From the NCBI GenBank assembly GCA_963767835.1, contig CAVYFY010000006.1, forward strand, positions 124,001 through 188,000: a DNA stretch of 64,000 bases, read 5' to 3'. Shown one piece after another: positions 1 through 8,243 of the stretch; position 1 is the stretch's first letter, and each line of letters starts with the position of its first letter. Below the pieces are notes generated by a model. The model saw only the letters and a program-made list of their open reading frames with translations. It made no database searches and was not told the DNA's origin. The DNA comes from SIAQ01 sp963767835. GTDB taxonomy: Bacteria > Planctomycetota > Planctomycetia > Gemmatales > Gemmataceae. The position numbers and the translations under genes were made by a program.

Positions 1-1417
1 TCGATGTAGAAGAATCGCTCGTTCGGGTCGTACATTCCCTTGAACGCGCCGTCGTCCAGATAATTCGCCCGTTGGCAGCGGCGGCTCCCCTCGCCCGGCA
101 AATGCACCATCGCGTCCTCGGGGGCCATGCCCAGAAGCTCGTGCGGGTCGCGGCCGACCACGTCGGCCCATTCCCGGGCCATCTGGAAATTGGCGACGCC
201 GAAGACTTGTAGCACCGCCGAATTGTTGACCATCGTCTGCCAGTCTTTTTCGTAGAGCATTCGCAGTTGGCTCAAGTCCTGCCAGAAGGTGTGGACCTGC
301 ATGCCGTAGCCGCGATGCAGCGTGATTGCCTGGCGCAGCGCGGCGAGCGTGCCGAGCTGGGCGGCCTCGTCGATCAAGAACAGCGTGCGGCGGCGCGGCA
401 ATCGGCGTCGGCTTGTCACCGCCGTCAACAAGGTGCCGATCCACAGACGCAACAGCGAGCGATGGCTGTCCATCTTTTCCGGCGGGATCACGATGTAAAT
501 GGTCAGCGGCTTGCCTTCCATCAGGTCGGCGAGATCGAAGCTGGAGGTCTCCAGCGTGCGGGCCACCTCGGGGCTGCCGAGCGCTTTAAGGTAGCTGGTC
601 GCCGTCGAGCGGACACAGGGACGCGTCTTGTCCTCGGGGATCGCGAGATAAGCGTTGAACTCGTCCTTGGCGAGCGGATTGTCCACCTTGTCGTCATCGA
701 GCAGCTCGGCCAGCATGTAATCGAGGTTTTGATGATACAGATACGACCGGACATGATTGAGATTGCAGCCGCTCTTGTTGGTGGTCGAGGCGATGTGGGC
801 GATCAGCGCGGCCAGGATCGCGCGGGCGGTGTCGTCCCAGTACGGTTCGCGCGAGAACTCGTGCCCGATCGACAGGAGCGACGATAGCATTTCCGCGTCG
901 CATTCCATGATCGAGCGCGGCAGCTTGAAGAGATCGAACGGGTTCAGGCCGTCGCTGGTTTTTGTGACGAGATGGAACGGATCGAGAGCGACGATCTTGT
1001 GGCCCATCTCACGGCGGCGGCGGGCGGTGACCTGGTAGTTTTCCCCTTTGGGATCGATGACGATGACGGTGCCGGTGTAGCGCAGGAGGTTGGGGATGAT
1101 GACGCCGATTCCTTTACCGGCGCCGGTGGGAGCGATGGTCATCAGGTGGCTGTCGCCGTGGTACAGGATCGGCCTGTGCGCGGGCGTTTCTTGGCGTTGG
1201 CGGTGCCGAACCCGAACGCGCCGGCGCGGGCATGATCTTCCCAGCCCAGAAATACGCTCGTGGTCTCGGCATCGCCGAAGATCGGCTCGGCGTGCGCTTG
1301 ACGCCGGGCTGCGTTGTCGGCATAGCGCCCCTCCAAGGCGGTCTGCACCGCGGGGGGCAATTCCTTGGGAAGATGGACATCGGGTTCACGATGATCGGCC
1401 GGCGGCGTCGTTGACAT
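1..1417 (-). CDS. VirD4/TraG-type conjugative coupling protein, partial and frameshifted
   Basis: Type IV secretion coupling ATPase that would pump DNA or protein substrates at the inner membrane. The start at 1417 has a GGAGG ribosome site. The frame from 1417 runs to about 1180; a one-base deletion then moves the gene to another frame, open from there to the window edge, so the C-terminus is missing. The second frame carries Walker A (APTGAGKGIGVIIPN) soon after the shift and Walker B LFLIDEAAQLG, followed by conserved TraG-type sequence (QVHTFWQDLSQL). No relaxase or other T4SS gene is visible here. An N-terminal membrane segment is not evident, which fits soluble-type coupling proteins. 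The family call is strong; whether the frameshift is real or an assembly error is open. Confidence 0.85.
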
Positions 1418-1524
1418 GGCACTGCCTCCTCCGGGCGTTTCCGTCGATCGGGCGCAGTCGTCCCTCCATTGTACCGTGCGAAGCGGGCGTGCGGCATGGG
1501 TTTGTATGAAGTTTCGCGCGATTC

Positions 1525-1602
1525 GGCGAGCCGAGCCGCGTAAGCGGCCGGTTACCGGACGTGTCGCCACTTCAACCGGCCGCTTACGCGGCTCGGCTCG
1601 CC
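1525..1602. repeat. Perfect inverted repeat, 29-nt arms
   Basis: Arms 1525-1553 and 1574-1602 are perfect reverse complements around a 20-nt loop. The arm begins GGCGAGCCGAGCCGCGTAAG. It lies just after the stop of the small ORF at 1608-1805 and before the coupling-protein start, so it could act as a terminator or be a REP-like mobile palindrome. A close relative lies at 9712-9781. Confidence 0.9.
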
Positions 1603-1607
1603 CAACG

Positions 1608-1805
1608 TCATTTGCTGACATCCATGATGACTTGGCGGGCGATCTTGTAGGCCGCGCGGATGGTGGTGGACCGCGCTTCGAGCTGGCTTTCATTGAAATG
1701 CTTGCCGTGCTCGGCTTCGGGCAGGCCGGCGATGGCCAGCGTCAAGGGGAGCAGGCTCATGAATTCCTTGACCTTCTGCTGTTGGCGTTCGACTTCGGGG
1801 GTCAT
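1608..1805 (-). CDS. Small hypothetical protein upstream of virD4
   Basis: A 65-residue protein starting MTPEVERQQQ at 1805, preceded by an AAGGA-type ribosome site. It is predicted to be mostly helical, with a glutamine/glutamate-rich start (VERQQQKVKEF) and a mildly hydrophobic centre (LLPLTLAIAG). I recognise no family. It lies 190 bp upstream of the coupling-protein gene on the same strand, separated by a perfect inverted repeat, so co-transcription is possible but unproven. A longer start at 1853 is open but has no ribosome site. Confidence 0.6.
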   Translation of the reverse strand: MTPEVERQQQKVKEFMSLLPLTLAIAGLPEAEHGKHFNESQLEARSTTIRAAYKIARQVIMDVSK

Positions 1806-1849
1806 GGCCTGTTCCTTTGCGACTGGGGCGGAGCGGGCGCCGGCCTGGA

Positions 1850-2451
1850 TCATCGGGCAATGCCGGGCCGGGTCGTTGGGATGATCTTGCGGTTCTTCTC
1901 AAAGATTTCGTAAAGATTGGGGTAGTCCTTAACTTTCGAATTCGGGAAACGATCCAGAATCTGCTTGATCTTGGGCGTCAACAACTGCTTCCTCACGGGG
2001 CCGAGCACGTTTTCGGTCTCGATGAGGTCGAAAAGACTGGGACAGGCCTCGCGCGCATTGGCAGCAGATGAATTACGGTCCTCATATTGCTTTTTCAGAT
2101 TGCGCAGCCGCGTTATCTCCACGGCGAAGCGATCCTTGTTGATCTCCAATTCGGCGATATAGAGGTAAAAGCCGTTGGACTTGAAGGTCTCCTCCACCAT
2201 TTCCTTTTTTGTGCGGTTGCTTTCCCAGGACTTCAGTTTTTCTTCGACCTCCGTATACGCCCGGTAAGCGGCTTGAAGATGCGCATCGTCATGTGGCGGG
2301 CTTGCTCCTCGCTGGTGACCATCATCATGGCGTCAATCGCTTCATTATTGCAGTTGCGCAGTTCCCGTGTGATCGAATCCATGTTGTCGGTGCAGCCCGT
2401 CAAGAAGAGGACCAGGGCCGATACGAGCAGAATTCGCTTGTGGGTCATCAT
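1850..2451 (-). CDS. Small lipoprotein, frameshifted
   Basis: The gene starts MMTHKRILL at 2451 within the ATGATG that overlaps the stop of the preceding gene. A signal peptide ends in the lipobox LTGC. The first frame ends at 2233; the continuing sequence lies in the frame that is open to 1850 (MVEETFKSNG onward). Between them a one-base loss near 2290 restores a continuous reading through AYRAYTEVEEKLKSWESN. Restored length is about 200 residues, charged and helical. It is the last of four overlapping genes for small exported proteins. No known family recognised; the frameshift could be an assembly error. Confidence 0.6.
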
Positions 2452-2849
2452 TGCACCGCGGACAAGAGCCCTGGGAATTTTGAGCCGAATTTCTTGCAAA
2501 ATGCTTCGCCGCCCGGCACATCGCGGCGGATACGGCCGACCTCCGCCTGAGCCTGCTCAATGGCGCGTTGCAGGAGATATTTTTTCTGCTCCAGCTGCTC
2601 AAGCACAGCCGCGGACGGTTTGGGCAACGCTTGTGCCTTCTGGGCGATGGCCTCGAATTTCGCTTCACGCGCCTCCAGAGCCGTCTTGGCCTCGGCCATC
2701 GATTTTTCGTCCTTGACGGTCCCCAGCACCTTTGCGAGTTCCGTCCAGGCGGCTTGCTGCTCGCTCAGCACGTCAAAATAATCCTGGTCCTTGGCACATC
2801 CGGCCAGGATCAACAGGAAGATCCAACTGTGGCGAGCAATGCGGATCAT
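2448..2849 (-). CDS. Small putative lipoprotein, coiled-coil
   Basis: A 133-residue protein beginning MIRIARHSWIFLLILAGCAK, a typical lipoprotein signal peptide with lipobox LAGC at residues 15-18. The mature part is rich in Ala, Glu, Lys and Gln and probably forms a coiled coil (EAREAKFEAIAQKAQ). Its ATG overlaps the stop of the upstream gene by 4 nt, and its stop overlaps the next start in the same ATGA fashion, so the set is translationally coupled. It shares the motif GGEAFCKKFG with the GGKEALKEIDG region of its neighbour, hinting at common origin. Function unknown. Confidence 0.75.
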   Translation of the reverse strand: MIRIARHSWIFLLILAGCAKDQDYFDVLSEQQAAWTELAKVLGTVKDEKSMAEAKTALEAREAKFEAIAQKAQALPKPSAAVLEQLEQKKYLLQRAIEQAQAEVGRIRRDVPGGEAFCKKFGSKFPGLLSAVQ

Positions 2850-3268
2850 GGCCGGTCCTGGGCGGGCTTTTTCGTTTCCTCTTTTTTCAAGACGCCATCG
2901 ATTTCCTTCAAGGCTTCCTTGCCGCCCGGGATGTTTTTGACGCGGCTAACTTCGAGGAACAGCTTGCGCATGGATTCCTCAAGCTTGGGCTTGTAGATTT
3001 TTTCGAGCCTGGCCTTTTCCTCTTTTTCAGGAGGCTGCAGCTTGGCCGCCTTGGCACGGGTTTCGATCCACACCGCCGCTGACTTGCGCAGATCAGGCTT
3101 GGCGGCGCCGGCGGTGTCCTCATCAATCACGGTCTTGAGCGTGGCGGCAATTTCATCCAGGCTACCGATCATCTTCTGAATCGTCTTTTCATACGGCGAA
3201 TTATCACCCGCCAGCGCGGCGACTACCGTGAACAACATGACGGCAATGCTTCCTGCACGCAATTTCAT
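2846..3268 (-). CDS. Small secreted helical protein
   Basis: A 140-residue protein starting MKLRAGSIAVMLFTVVAALAGD, a Sec signal peptide with likely cleavage after ALA. No lipobox cysteine is present, unlike its neighbours. The mature region is highly charged (Lys/Glu) and helical, with the segment VSRVKNIPGGKEALKEIDG resembling the end of the next protein. It starts 16 nt after the preceding gene and overlaps the next start by 4 nt. Function unknown; probably periplasmic. Confidence 0.72.
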   Translation of the reverse strand: MKLRAGSIAVMLFTVVAALAGDNSPYEKTIQKMIGSLDEIAATLKTVIDEDTAGAAKPDLRKSAAVWIETRAKAAKLQPPEKEEKARLEKIYKPKLEESMRKLFLEVSRVKNIPGGKEALKEIDGVLKKEETKKPAQDRP

Positions 3269-3283
3269 GAGGGTTCCTCCGTG

Positions 3284-3784
3284 TTAGCGCGTCAAGGCTT
3301 CGAACGGGCTTTGGGCCACCACGTATTTCTTGCGCAACTCCTCGACAGCCGTCTTGGCGTTGGAGACATTCAATTTCTCCGCCGCGGCAAGCGTGTCGAG
3401 CAGAGCGTCCTGCTTGGCCTTGAGATTATTGAACGCGGCATCCAGCTCGGACTTCTTGTTGGCCGCATTGGTTTCCTTGTCCTCTTTCGTGAGTTGCGCT
3501 TTGACCATTTCGATGCGGGCCTTGATCTCCAGGGTCTTATCGCCGGTTTCTTTCAGCTTTTCGGCGGCCTTCATGGCGGCAGCCAGATCGAGCTTGTTTT
3601 TCGTGCCCTGTTGAACATCTTTGGCTGCGGCGGCGACGGCTTTTTGGATGTTGTCAATCTCGCTCGCCGCCTGATTCATAATGCCGATGGTATCAGAAAT
3701 GAGCCCTTCGCGCGTATCGCTGCCACAACCGGCCAGCACGATGCAAAAGCAAAGGACGCCACCTGCCTGGAACAGACGCTTCAT
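3284..3784 (-). CDS. Small lipoprotein, coiled-coil (first gene of lipoprotein array)
   Basis: Starts MKRLFQAGGVLCFCIVLAGC at 3784, giving a signal peptide with lipobox LAGC; a GGAAGAGGA ribosome site precedes it. The open frame extends to 3856 but that extension lacks a signal peptide. The mature 145 residues are a Lys/Glu/Ala-rich predicted coiled coil with repeated heptad-like runs (AAMKAAEKLKETGDKTLEIK). It heads four same-strand genes with overlaps or short gaps. No family recognised; an outer-membrane-tethered or periplasmic structural role is a guess. Confidence 0.75.
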   Translation of the reverse strand: MKRLFQAGGVLCFCIVLAGCGSDTREGLISDTIGIMNQAASEIDNIQKAVAAAAKDVQQGTKNKLDLAAAMKAAEKLKETGDKTLEIKARIEMVKAQLTKEDKETNAANKKSELDAAFNNLKAKQDALLDTLAAAEKLNVSNAKTAVEELRKKYVVAQSPFEALTR

Positions 3785-3885
3785 GTCAGGATTCCTCTTC
3801 CTTTTGGAACGCGATAATTGACACCCAACATTATACGAATCCCAATTCTTCAACACCAGCCCTTATCGCTGGCGAAGCCTGACGC

Positions 3886-5748
3886 ACCCGACAAAACCAG
3901 CCCGCTTTCGGGCGAACGGTTTCGGCGGAATCGATCAGCCAGCAACTCGCGCGGGCCGTCTACGGCCGATCGCCGTCAGCCAGACCCGATAGGCCAGGTA
4001 AAAACAGAGCGCCACCCGCAAACGGGCCATGCCACGGGCCACTCGGCTCCGCAACTTGCCCGAGGCCGCCGCACGCAGCAGGTTCCAGCCCGCCACTTTC
4101 AAATAGATCGCGTGGTTCACGGCCCGACGGCCACGCACGCGCAATGCGCCCAGGCCCAGCCGACGTTTCACGCCGCTGTTCGTCGACTCCAAACCCGATC
4201 GCTTCGCATAGCGTTGGCGAAACACGTCCGTCGCTTGCTCCTGCCGTCGGCCTTCTAAGCGTTTTTGCTTATCCGTGTAACTCACCGTGCAGGTCGGTTT
4301 TCCCGGCTCGATCGGACACGACGCCCGAAACGGACACGCGTCGCAATCCTCGGCCGACATGTGAATCGTCGTCGTCCCCGTCGCCTCGTCTCGCACAACG
4401 TTCAGCGGAATTCGGCCCGTCGGGCACGCTTCGACCTTGCCCGTTCGCTCGTCCACCGCGAAGTCGTCGATCGTCAGCGACGCGATGACGGCACCTTTGG
4501 CGTCCGTGCTTGCCGTCGTCGCGCTTGGCGTTGGACCCGACACCGGGCTGACGACCTCGACATCCAACGCCGCCGCCTGCTGCACGTTGTCGTCGCTGCC
4601 GTACGCCGTGTCCGCCAGCACTTCTTCGGGCAACAAATCACGCTTCTGCAAATCTTCCAACACCGGCATGAGCGCCTTGGCGTCCGACTCGACCGCCGTC
4701 TGGGGCAAGGCGCTGACGATCAACTGCACGTCGTTGGCCGCGCTGCACGTCTCGCTGAATTGGGCTTGATAGCCTTGGCCCTTCTTGCCGTCGTAGGTCG
4801 CGTCCAGGTCCGACGGATTTTGCACGCAGGCGCCGCCGGTCTTGGCCCGCACTTGCACGCGATTCTCGACAATCTCGCACTGCTGCGTGAACACCGTCAG
4901 CAACGCCTGATAGCTGGGCCGATCACGCAAGCCCGCATGGTCGGCGAAGCGCTCGACGAGATCACGCATATCCTCCGCCACCTGCTGTCGGCTCTTGGCC
5001 CGGCCGTCGGCGTCCTTGCTCTCCTTGGCCATAAGCTGGGCCTGCGACGGCGCATAGCGTTGCCGCAGTTCGGCAGGCAACGCCTCGAAGTCGGCCCGGT
5101 GATGGCGTTTGACCTGCGTCAAAAACCGCTTGATGGTGACCGCCAGCAGCCGAGTCCGGCCGAACGAAGCCATGTTGCTGAAGACGTGGGTCGAATCCAG
5201 GCGTTGCTTGGCGATGTCGAGTTCGAGCAGATCGATGAGGCGATCGGTGACGTCCTGCATGACTTGGCCCGCGCCTTCGTCTTCGAGAAATAAGGCGCGA
5301 TAGCGTTCAAAGGTGCGATCGCACATCTCGTCACGGCCTGGTTCGAGGTTGAGAGCGAATTGCACGTCGGTGTGGAAGAGGTAGGCCTCGACCGCTTGGG
5401 GGATGGTCCAGTTCTGAAACTCTTGCAGAAAGAGCAAGCCGGCGACGGAATAGAGTTCCTTGGTGTGCCGACCGATGTTGGGGCTGAAATGTTTGCCGAG
5501 TTGTTGGGCCGGCATGAGTTCAAGAAGGGCGGTGCGAAAGACGCCCTGCCAGCCGTGGCGAATGCGTTCGAGTCCGAGGGGCGGAATGAGGCCCTCGAAG
5601 GGGTCGAAGAGCCGTCCTTGTTGCGGATTGACGGTGTGGCGCATTATCCATAACTCCATGCCAAGTTAAAGGTTATGGATACGGCGATCGGCCGGCATCG
5701 TCAAGGAGAAAGCCGTAAGTCGGCGCGATACAATAGGTTGTGTCGAGG
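3886..5748 (-). mobile_element. Insertion sequence carrying a DDE transposase; ends tentative
   Basis: The element contains one long transposase gene. Possible terminal inverted repeats are ACCCGACAAAACC at 3886-3898 and, on the other strand, CCTCGACACAACC at 5736-5748, matching at 10 of 13 positions. I could not find a target-site duplication, so the boundaries are provisional. It separates the lipoprotein array from the his cluster. Confidence 0.5.
3935..5659 (-). CDS. IS1182-like transposase
   Basis: A 574-residue transposase, full length for this type. The N-terminal part (about 45-190) resembles the DUF772 domain (LYSVAGLLFLQEF, DRTFERYRALF, DSTHVFSNMASFGR). The central and C-terminal parts carry DDE-type sequences: LADTAYGSDDNVQ, a Cys cluster CDACPFRASCPIEPGK, and the late motif FRQRYAKRSGLESTNSGVKR containing the likely catalytic Glu. 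This arrangement fits the IS1182 family of the IS4-like superfamily. The gene is intact, so the element may be active. No strong ribosome site precedes 5659; MRHTVNP at 5644 is an alternative start. Confidence 0.85.
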   Translation of the reverse strand: MELWIMRHTVNPQQGRLFDPFEGLIPPLGLERIRHGWQGVFRTALLELMPAQQLGKHFSPNIGRHTKELYSVAGLLFLQEFQNWTIPQAVEAYLFHTDVQFALNLEPGRDEMCDRTFERYRALFLEDEGAGQVMQDVTDRLIDLLELDIAKQRLDSTHVFSNMASFGRTRLLAVTIKRFLTQVKRHHRADFEALPAELRQRYAPSQAQLMAKESKDADGRAKSRQQVAEDMRDLVERFADHAGLRDRPSYQALLTVFTQQCEIVENRVQVRAKTGGACVQNPSDLDATYDGKKGQGYQAQFSETCSAANDVQLIVSALPQTAVESDAKALMPVLEDLQKRDLLPEEVLADTAYGSDDNVQQAAALDVEVVSPVSGPTPSATTASTDAKGAVIASLTIDDFAVDERTGKVEACPTGRIPLNVVRDEATGTTTIHMSAEDCDACPFRASCPIEPGKPTCTVSYTDKQKRLEGRRQEQATDVFRQRYAKRSGLESTNSGVKRRLGLGALRVRGRRAVNHAIYLKVAGWNLLRAAASGKLRSRVARGMARLRVALCFYLAYRVWLTAIGRRRPARVAG

Positions 5749-5778
5749 GGGAATTCTGTCGGGAACGTCAAGCCTGGT

Positions 5779-5877
5779 AATTCCAGGGCGAGCGTCAGGG
5801 CGTCAGCCCGACGTGGATGCGGCAAAGGGCTGACGGCCCACACGTCGGGCTAACGCCCCGACGCTCACCCTGAAATT
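5779..5877. repeat. Inverted repeat, 37-nt arms, at the hisB stop
   Basis: Arms 5779-5815 and 5841-5877 match with four differences; the core reads GCGTCAGGGCGTCAGCCCGA. The right arm runs into the hisB stop codon (5876-5878), so the hairpin forms immediately after translation ends and could serve as a terminator or RNA stabiliser. The core resembles a palindromic repeat I recall from other planctomycete genomes. Confidence 0.8.
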
Positions 5878-6466
5878 ACAAAACCCCCTTGGTGGACGGC
5901 ACGCCAGCGCCGCGCGGATCGATCTCGACTGCCTGGCGCAATGCGCGGGCATTCGCCTTGAAAACCGCCTCGATCATGTGATGGCTGTTGCGGCCGTAAT
6001 GACACAGGACGTGCAGGTTCATCAAACCGCTGCCGGCGACCGCCCGCCAGAATTCCTCGGCCAACGGAGCGTTGAATGTGCCGAGCGTTTCCACTTGCAG
6101 ATTGACATTCCACACGCAGACGGCCCGCCCGCTCAGATCGAGAGCGCTCGTGACCAGCGTCTCGTCCATCGGCAGCACGGCCCAGCCATAGCGGCGGATG
6201 CCGGCCTTGTCGCCCAGCGCTTGTACCAGTGCCTTGCCGAAGCAGATACCCACATCCTCGACGGTGTGATGGGCATCGACGTGCAGATCGCCCTCGGCTT
6301 CGACATCGAGATCGATAAGGCTATGGCGGGCCAGGAGGTTGAGCATATGATCGAAGAAGCCGATGCCGGTCGAGAGTTGGGCCAGGCCGGCGCCGTCGAG
6401 ATTGATGCCGAGCGTGATCTTGGTCTCAGCGGTTTCGCGTCGGATTTGGGCGGTACGTGCGGTCAT
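5876..6466 (-). CDS. hisB: Imidazoleglycerol-phosphate dehydratase
   Basis: Converts imidazole glycerol phosphate to imidazole acetol phosphate in histidine synthesis, in the cytoplasm. The 196-residue length is usual for the monofunctional enzyme. Diagnostic manganese-binding motifs are present: FFDHML near residue 38, DAHHTVEDVGI near 65, and CHYGRNSHHMIEAVFKA near 155. It lies 12 nt downstream of hisC on the same strand and is the last gene of the cluster, with a long inverted repeat at its stop. No fused histidinol-phosphatase domain is present. Confidence 0.96.
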   Translation of the reverse strand: MTARTAQIRRETAETKITLGINLDGAGLAQLSTGIGFFDHMLNLLARHSLIDLDVEAEGDLHVDAHHTVEDVGICFGKALVQALGDKAGIRRYGWAVLPMDETLVTSALDLSGRAVCVWNVNLQVETLGTFNAPLAEEFWRAVAGSGLMNLHVLCHYGRNSHHMIEAVFKANARALRQAVEIDPRGAGVPSTKGVL

Positions 6467-6478
6467 GGTGATAATTCC

Positions 6479-7516
6479 CTATATCCGCTTCAATTCTTCG
6501 AGCAATCGGTCGATTTCCGCGTCGCTGCCGACGCTTATGCGCAGGCCGTCGCCGTGGCCGGGATAGTTCATGTAGCGTACCAGGATTTGCCGTTTTTTCA
6601 ATTCCGCAAAGATCGGCTGGACGGGCCCGGAGCGCGTCGCCCAGACGAAATTCGCCTGGCTCGGCAATACATCAAAGCCCAGCCTGGCCAAACCCGCACT
6701 GAGGCGAGCGCGCGTGGCGATGATGCGGGCCCGCGTTTGGCGTAAATAATCCTGATCCTCCAGGGCGGCTTGCGCACCGGCCAGGCTCAACGCATCGCAA
6801 TTGTACGAATCCTTGACCTTGACCAGTTCGCGCACCAACTCCGGGGCGGCGAGGGCGAAACCAAAGCGCAGCCCCGCCAGGCTGTATGATTTGCTCAAGC
6901 TGCGCGTCACGATCACATTCGGCAACCGCGTCAAACCAACGGCATGTGTTTCCGCAAAATCGACATAAGCCTCATCAATCACGAGCGGCCCACGCAATTC
7001 GCCGGTCAATCGCTCCAGGTCAGCGCTGCCGACCATGGTCCCGCTCGGCGAATTCGGATTGGCGACCAGCGTCAGATGCGCGGCGGGCTTCAGCCAGGGG
7101 AACGGAAGCTGCCAATCCTTCGTGTAGGGAACCGCTTCAAACCGCGCTCCCTGAATGTCGGCCAGCGTGGCGTACAGCAAATAGCTCGGCGTCGGCGACA
7201 CGACTAGCCCGCCGGGCGGCACGAAGGCCCGCGTCAGGATCGTCAGGATATCGTCGGACCCGTTGCCGATCAGGATGCTGTCGGGATCGACGCCGAAGAG
7301 CTTGCCCGCAGTCTTGCGGAAAGCGGCGCCGAGCGGATCGGGATATTTTCGTAGGCGGTCGGACCGGAGCAACTCGGCCATTGCTTCGAGAGCGCGCGGC
7401 GACGGCGGGTACGGATTCTCGTTGGTATTGAGCTTGACGAATCCGTCGCCTTGCGGCTGCTCGCCGGGCGTGTAGCCGGCCATCGCGCGAATGTTGGGGC
7501 GAAGGTATTGCGACAT
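6479..7516 (-). CDS. hisC: Histidinol-phosphate aminotransferase
   Basis: PLP-dependent class I/II aminotransferase that makes histidinol phosphate from imidazole acetol phosphate and glutamate. The 345 residues contain the fold's marks: NTNENPYPPSP near the start, the NPNSPSG loop, DEAYVDF, and the PLP-lysine motif TRSLSKSYSLAGLRFG. It sits between vapC (20 nt upstream) and hisB (12 nt downstream). A weak AGAG-type ribosome site precedes the start. Family paralogues can act on aromatic amino acids, but the his neighbours support this call. Confidence 0.95.
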   Translation of the reverse strand: MSQYLRPNIRAMAGYTPGEQPQGDGFVKLNTNENPYPPSPRALEAMAELLRSDRLRKYPDPLGAAFRKTAGKLFGVDPDSILIGNGSDDILTILTRAFVPPGGLVVSPTPSYLLYATLADIQGARFEAVPYTKDWQLPFPWLKPAAHLTLVANPNSPSGTMVGSADLERLTGELRGPLVIDEAYVDFAETHAVGLTRLPNVIVTRSLSKSYSLAGLRFGFALAAPELVRELVKVKDSYNCDALSLAGAQAALEDQDYLRQTRARIIATRARLSAGLARLGFDVLPSQANFVWATRSGPVQPIFAELKKRQILVRYMNYPGHGDGLRISVGSDAEIDRLLEELKRI

Positions 7517-7536
7517 GGAAAGTCTCTACTCGTCGG

Positions 7537-7944
7537 TCAAGCCGCCCAGTTTTCGACGGTGATGCCAGGCACCGCTGCGAGATCGCCGTCCATCGTGACA
7601 ACGGTGGTGTTACCAAGAGTCCGAGCGATCGCGGCAATCCAAACGTCGTTTTGGCCGATTGGCCGGCCGAGCTTCCGTAACTCGAAAGCAATCCGCCCAT
7701 ATTCGAACGCGGCGTCCGTGTCCACGAGCCATAGCTTCGAAGCGGTCAGTGCTTGGCGAAGCCGTTGCAGATTGCGTTCTCGCTGCGGACTCCCTTCCGC
7801 GCGGTACGCCAACTCGGCGAGCACCGGCGCGGCGATGCCAAGCTTGTTGCCCTTCGCAACCTCAGCCTCGGCGCGCTCGAACACGCCGCGCTTGTGGTCG
7901 AGGTAGAGCCCGGCAATGCCCGTGTCGAGAATGAAGCGGGTCAT
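7537..7944 (-). CDS. vapC: PIN-domain toxin (VapC-like)
   Basis: A 135-residue PIN-domain ribonuclease, the likely toxin of a VapBC pair. Acidic active-site residues are visible in MTRFILDTG (Asp at 7), LAELAYR (Glu), GQNDVWIAAIA (Asp) and VTMDGDLAAVPG (Asp). The start at 7944 overlaps the antitoxin stop by 4 nt, the normal coupling for these modules; the longer open frame to 8010 lacks a PIN start. It lies inside the histidine cluster between hisD and hisC, which is unusual. Confidence 0.88.
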   Translation of the reverse strand: MTRFILDTGIAGLYLDHKRGVFERAEAEVAKGNKLGIAAPVLAELAYRAEGSPQRERNLQRLRQALTASKLWLVDTDAAFEYGRIAFELRKLGRPIGQNDVWIAAIARTLGNTTVVTMDGDLAAVPGITVENWAA

Positions 7945-8219
7945 CGAAACACCTCTTCGATTCCCTTGTCGGCATTGTCGATTCCGTGCTGATTCATTTT
8001 CCGCTCCCACTCATCGAGCTCGGCAGCCGTATCCGCGGGGACATCCAGCGGTTGGAGTTGCCGCATCGCCGCGAGCACCCGCGCGATTTCCTCCGGCGGC
8101 ATCGACTCGTTGTCCTTGCTACTCGCGTTAATGGTCAGGATGACTTCCGTGCCGTCCGGCAGATCACTGGGAGCGGCAATGTCAATGCGACGATCGCGGA
8201 TTGTTGTTTTTATGACCAT
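7941..8219 (-). CDS. Putative VapB-like antitoxin
   Basis: A 92-residue protein starting MVIKTTIRDRRIDI with a GGAGG ribosome site. The N-terminal segment (IDIAAPSDLPDGTEVILTI) resembles the antitoxin DNA-binding beta region found upstream of VapC toxins; the acidic C-terminal half (AELDEWERKMNQHG) would wrap the toxin. The stop overlaps the vapC start. It begins 25 nt after the hisD stop. The assignment depends mainly on its pairing with the PIN gene. Confidence 0.75.
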   Translation of the reverse strand: MVIKTTIRDRRIDIAAPSDLPDGTEVILTINASSKDNESMPPEEIARVLAAMRQLQPLDVPADTAAELDEWERKMNQHGIDNADKGIEEVFR

Positions 8220-8243
8220 CGTTTCCTCCTTTCGGCTCACCGA

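Noticed and set aside
267..887. A 206-codon plus-strand frame at the left edge
   Set aside because: Its reverse strand reads as TraG/VirD4 with Walker motifs; the plus frame is a shadow.
4265..5293. A 342-codon open frame on the plus strand within the IS
   Set aside because: Shadow of the transposase gene, Arg/His-rich with no domain.
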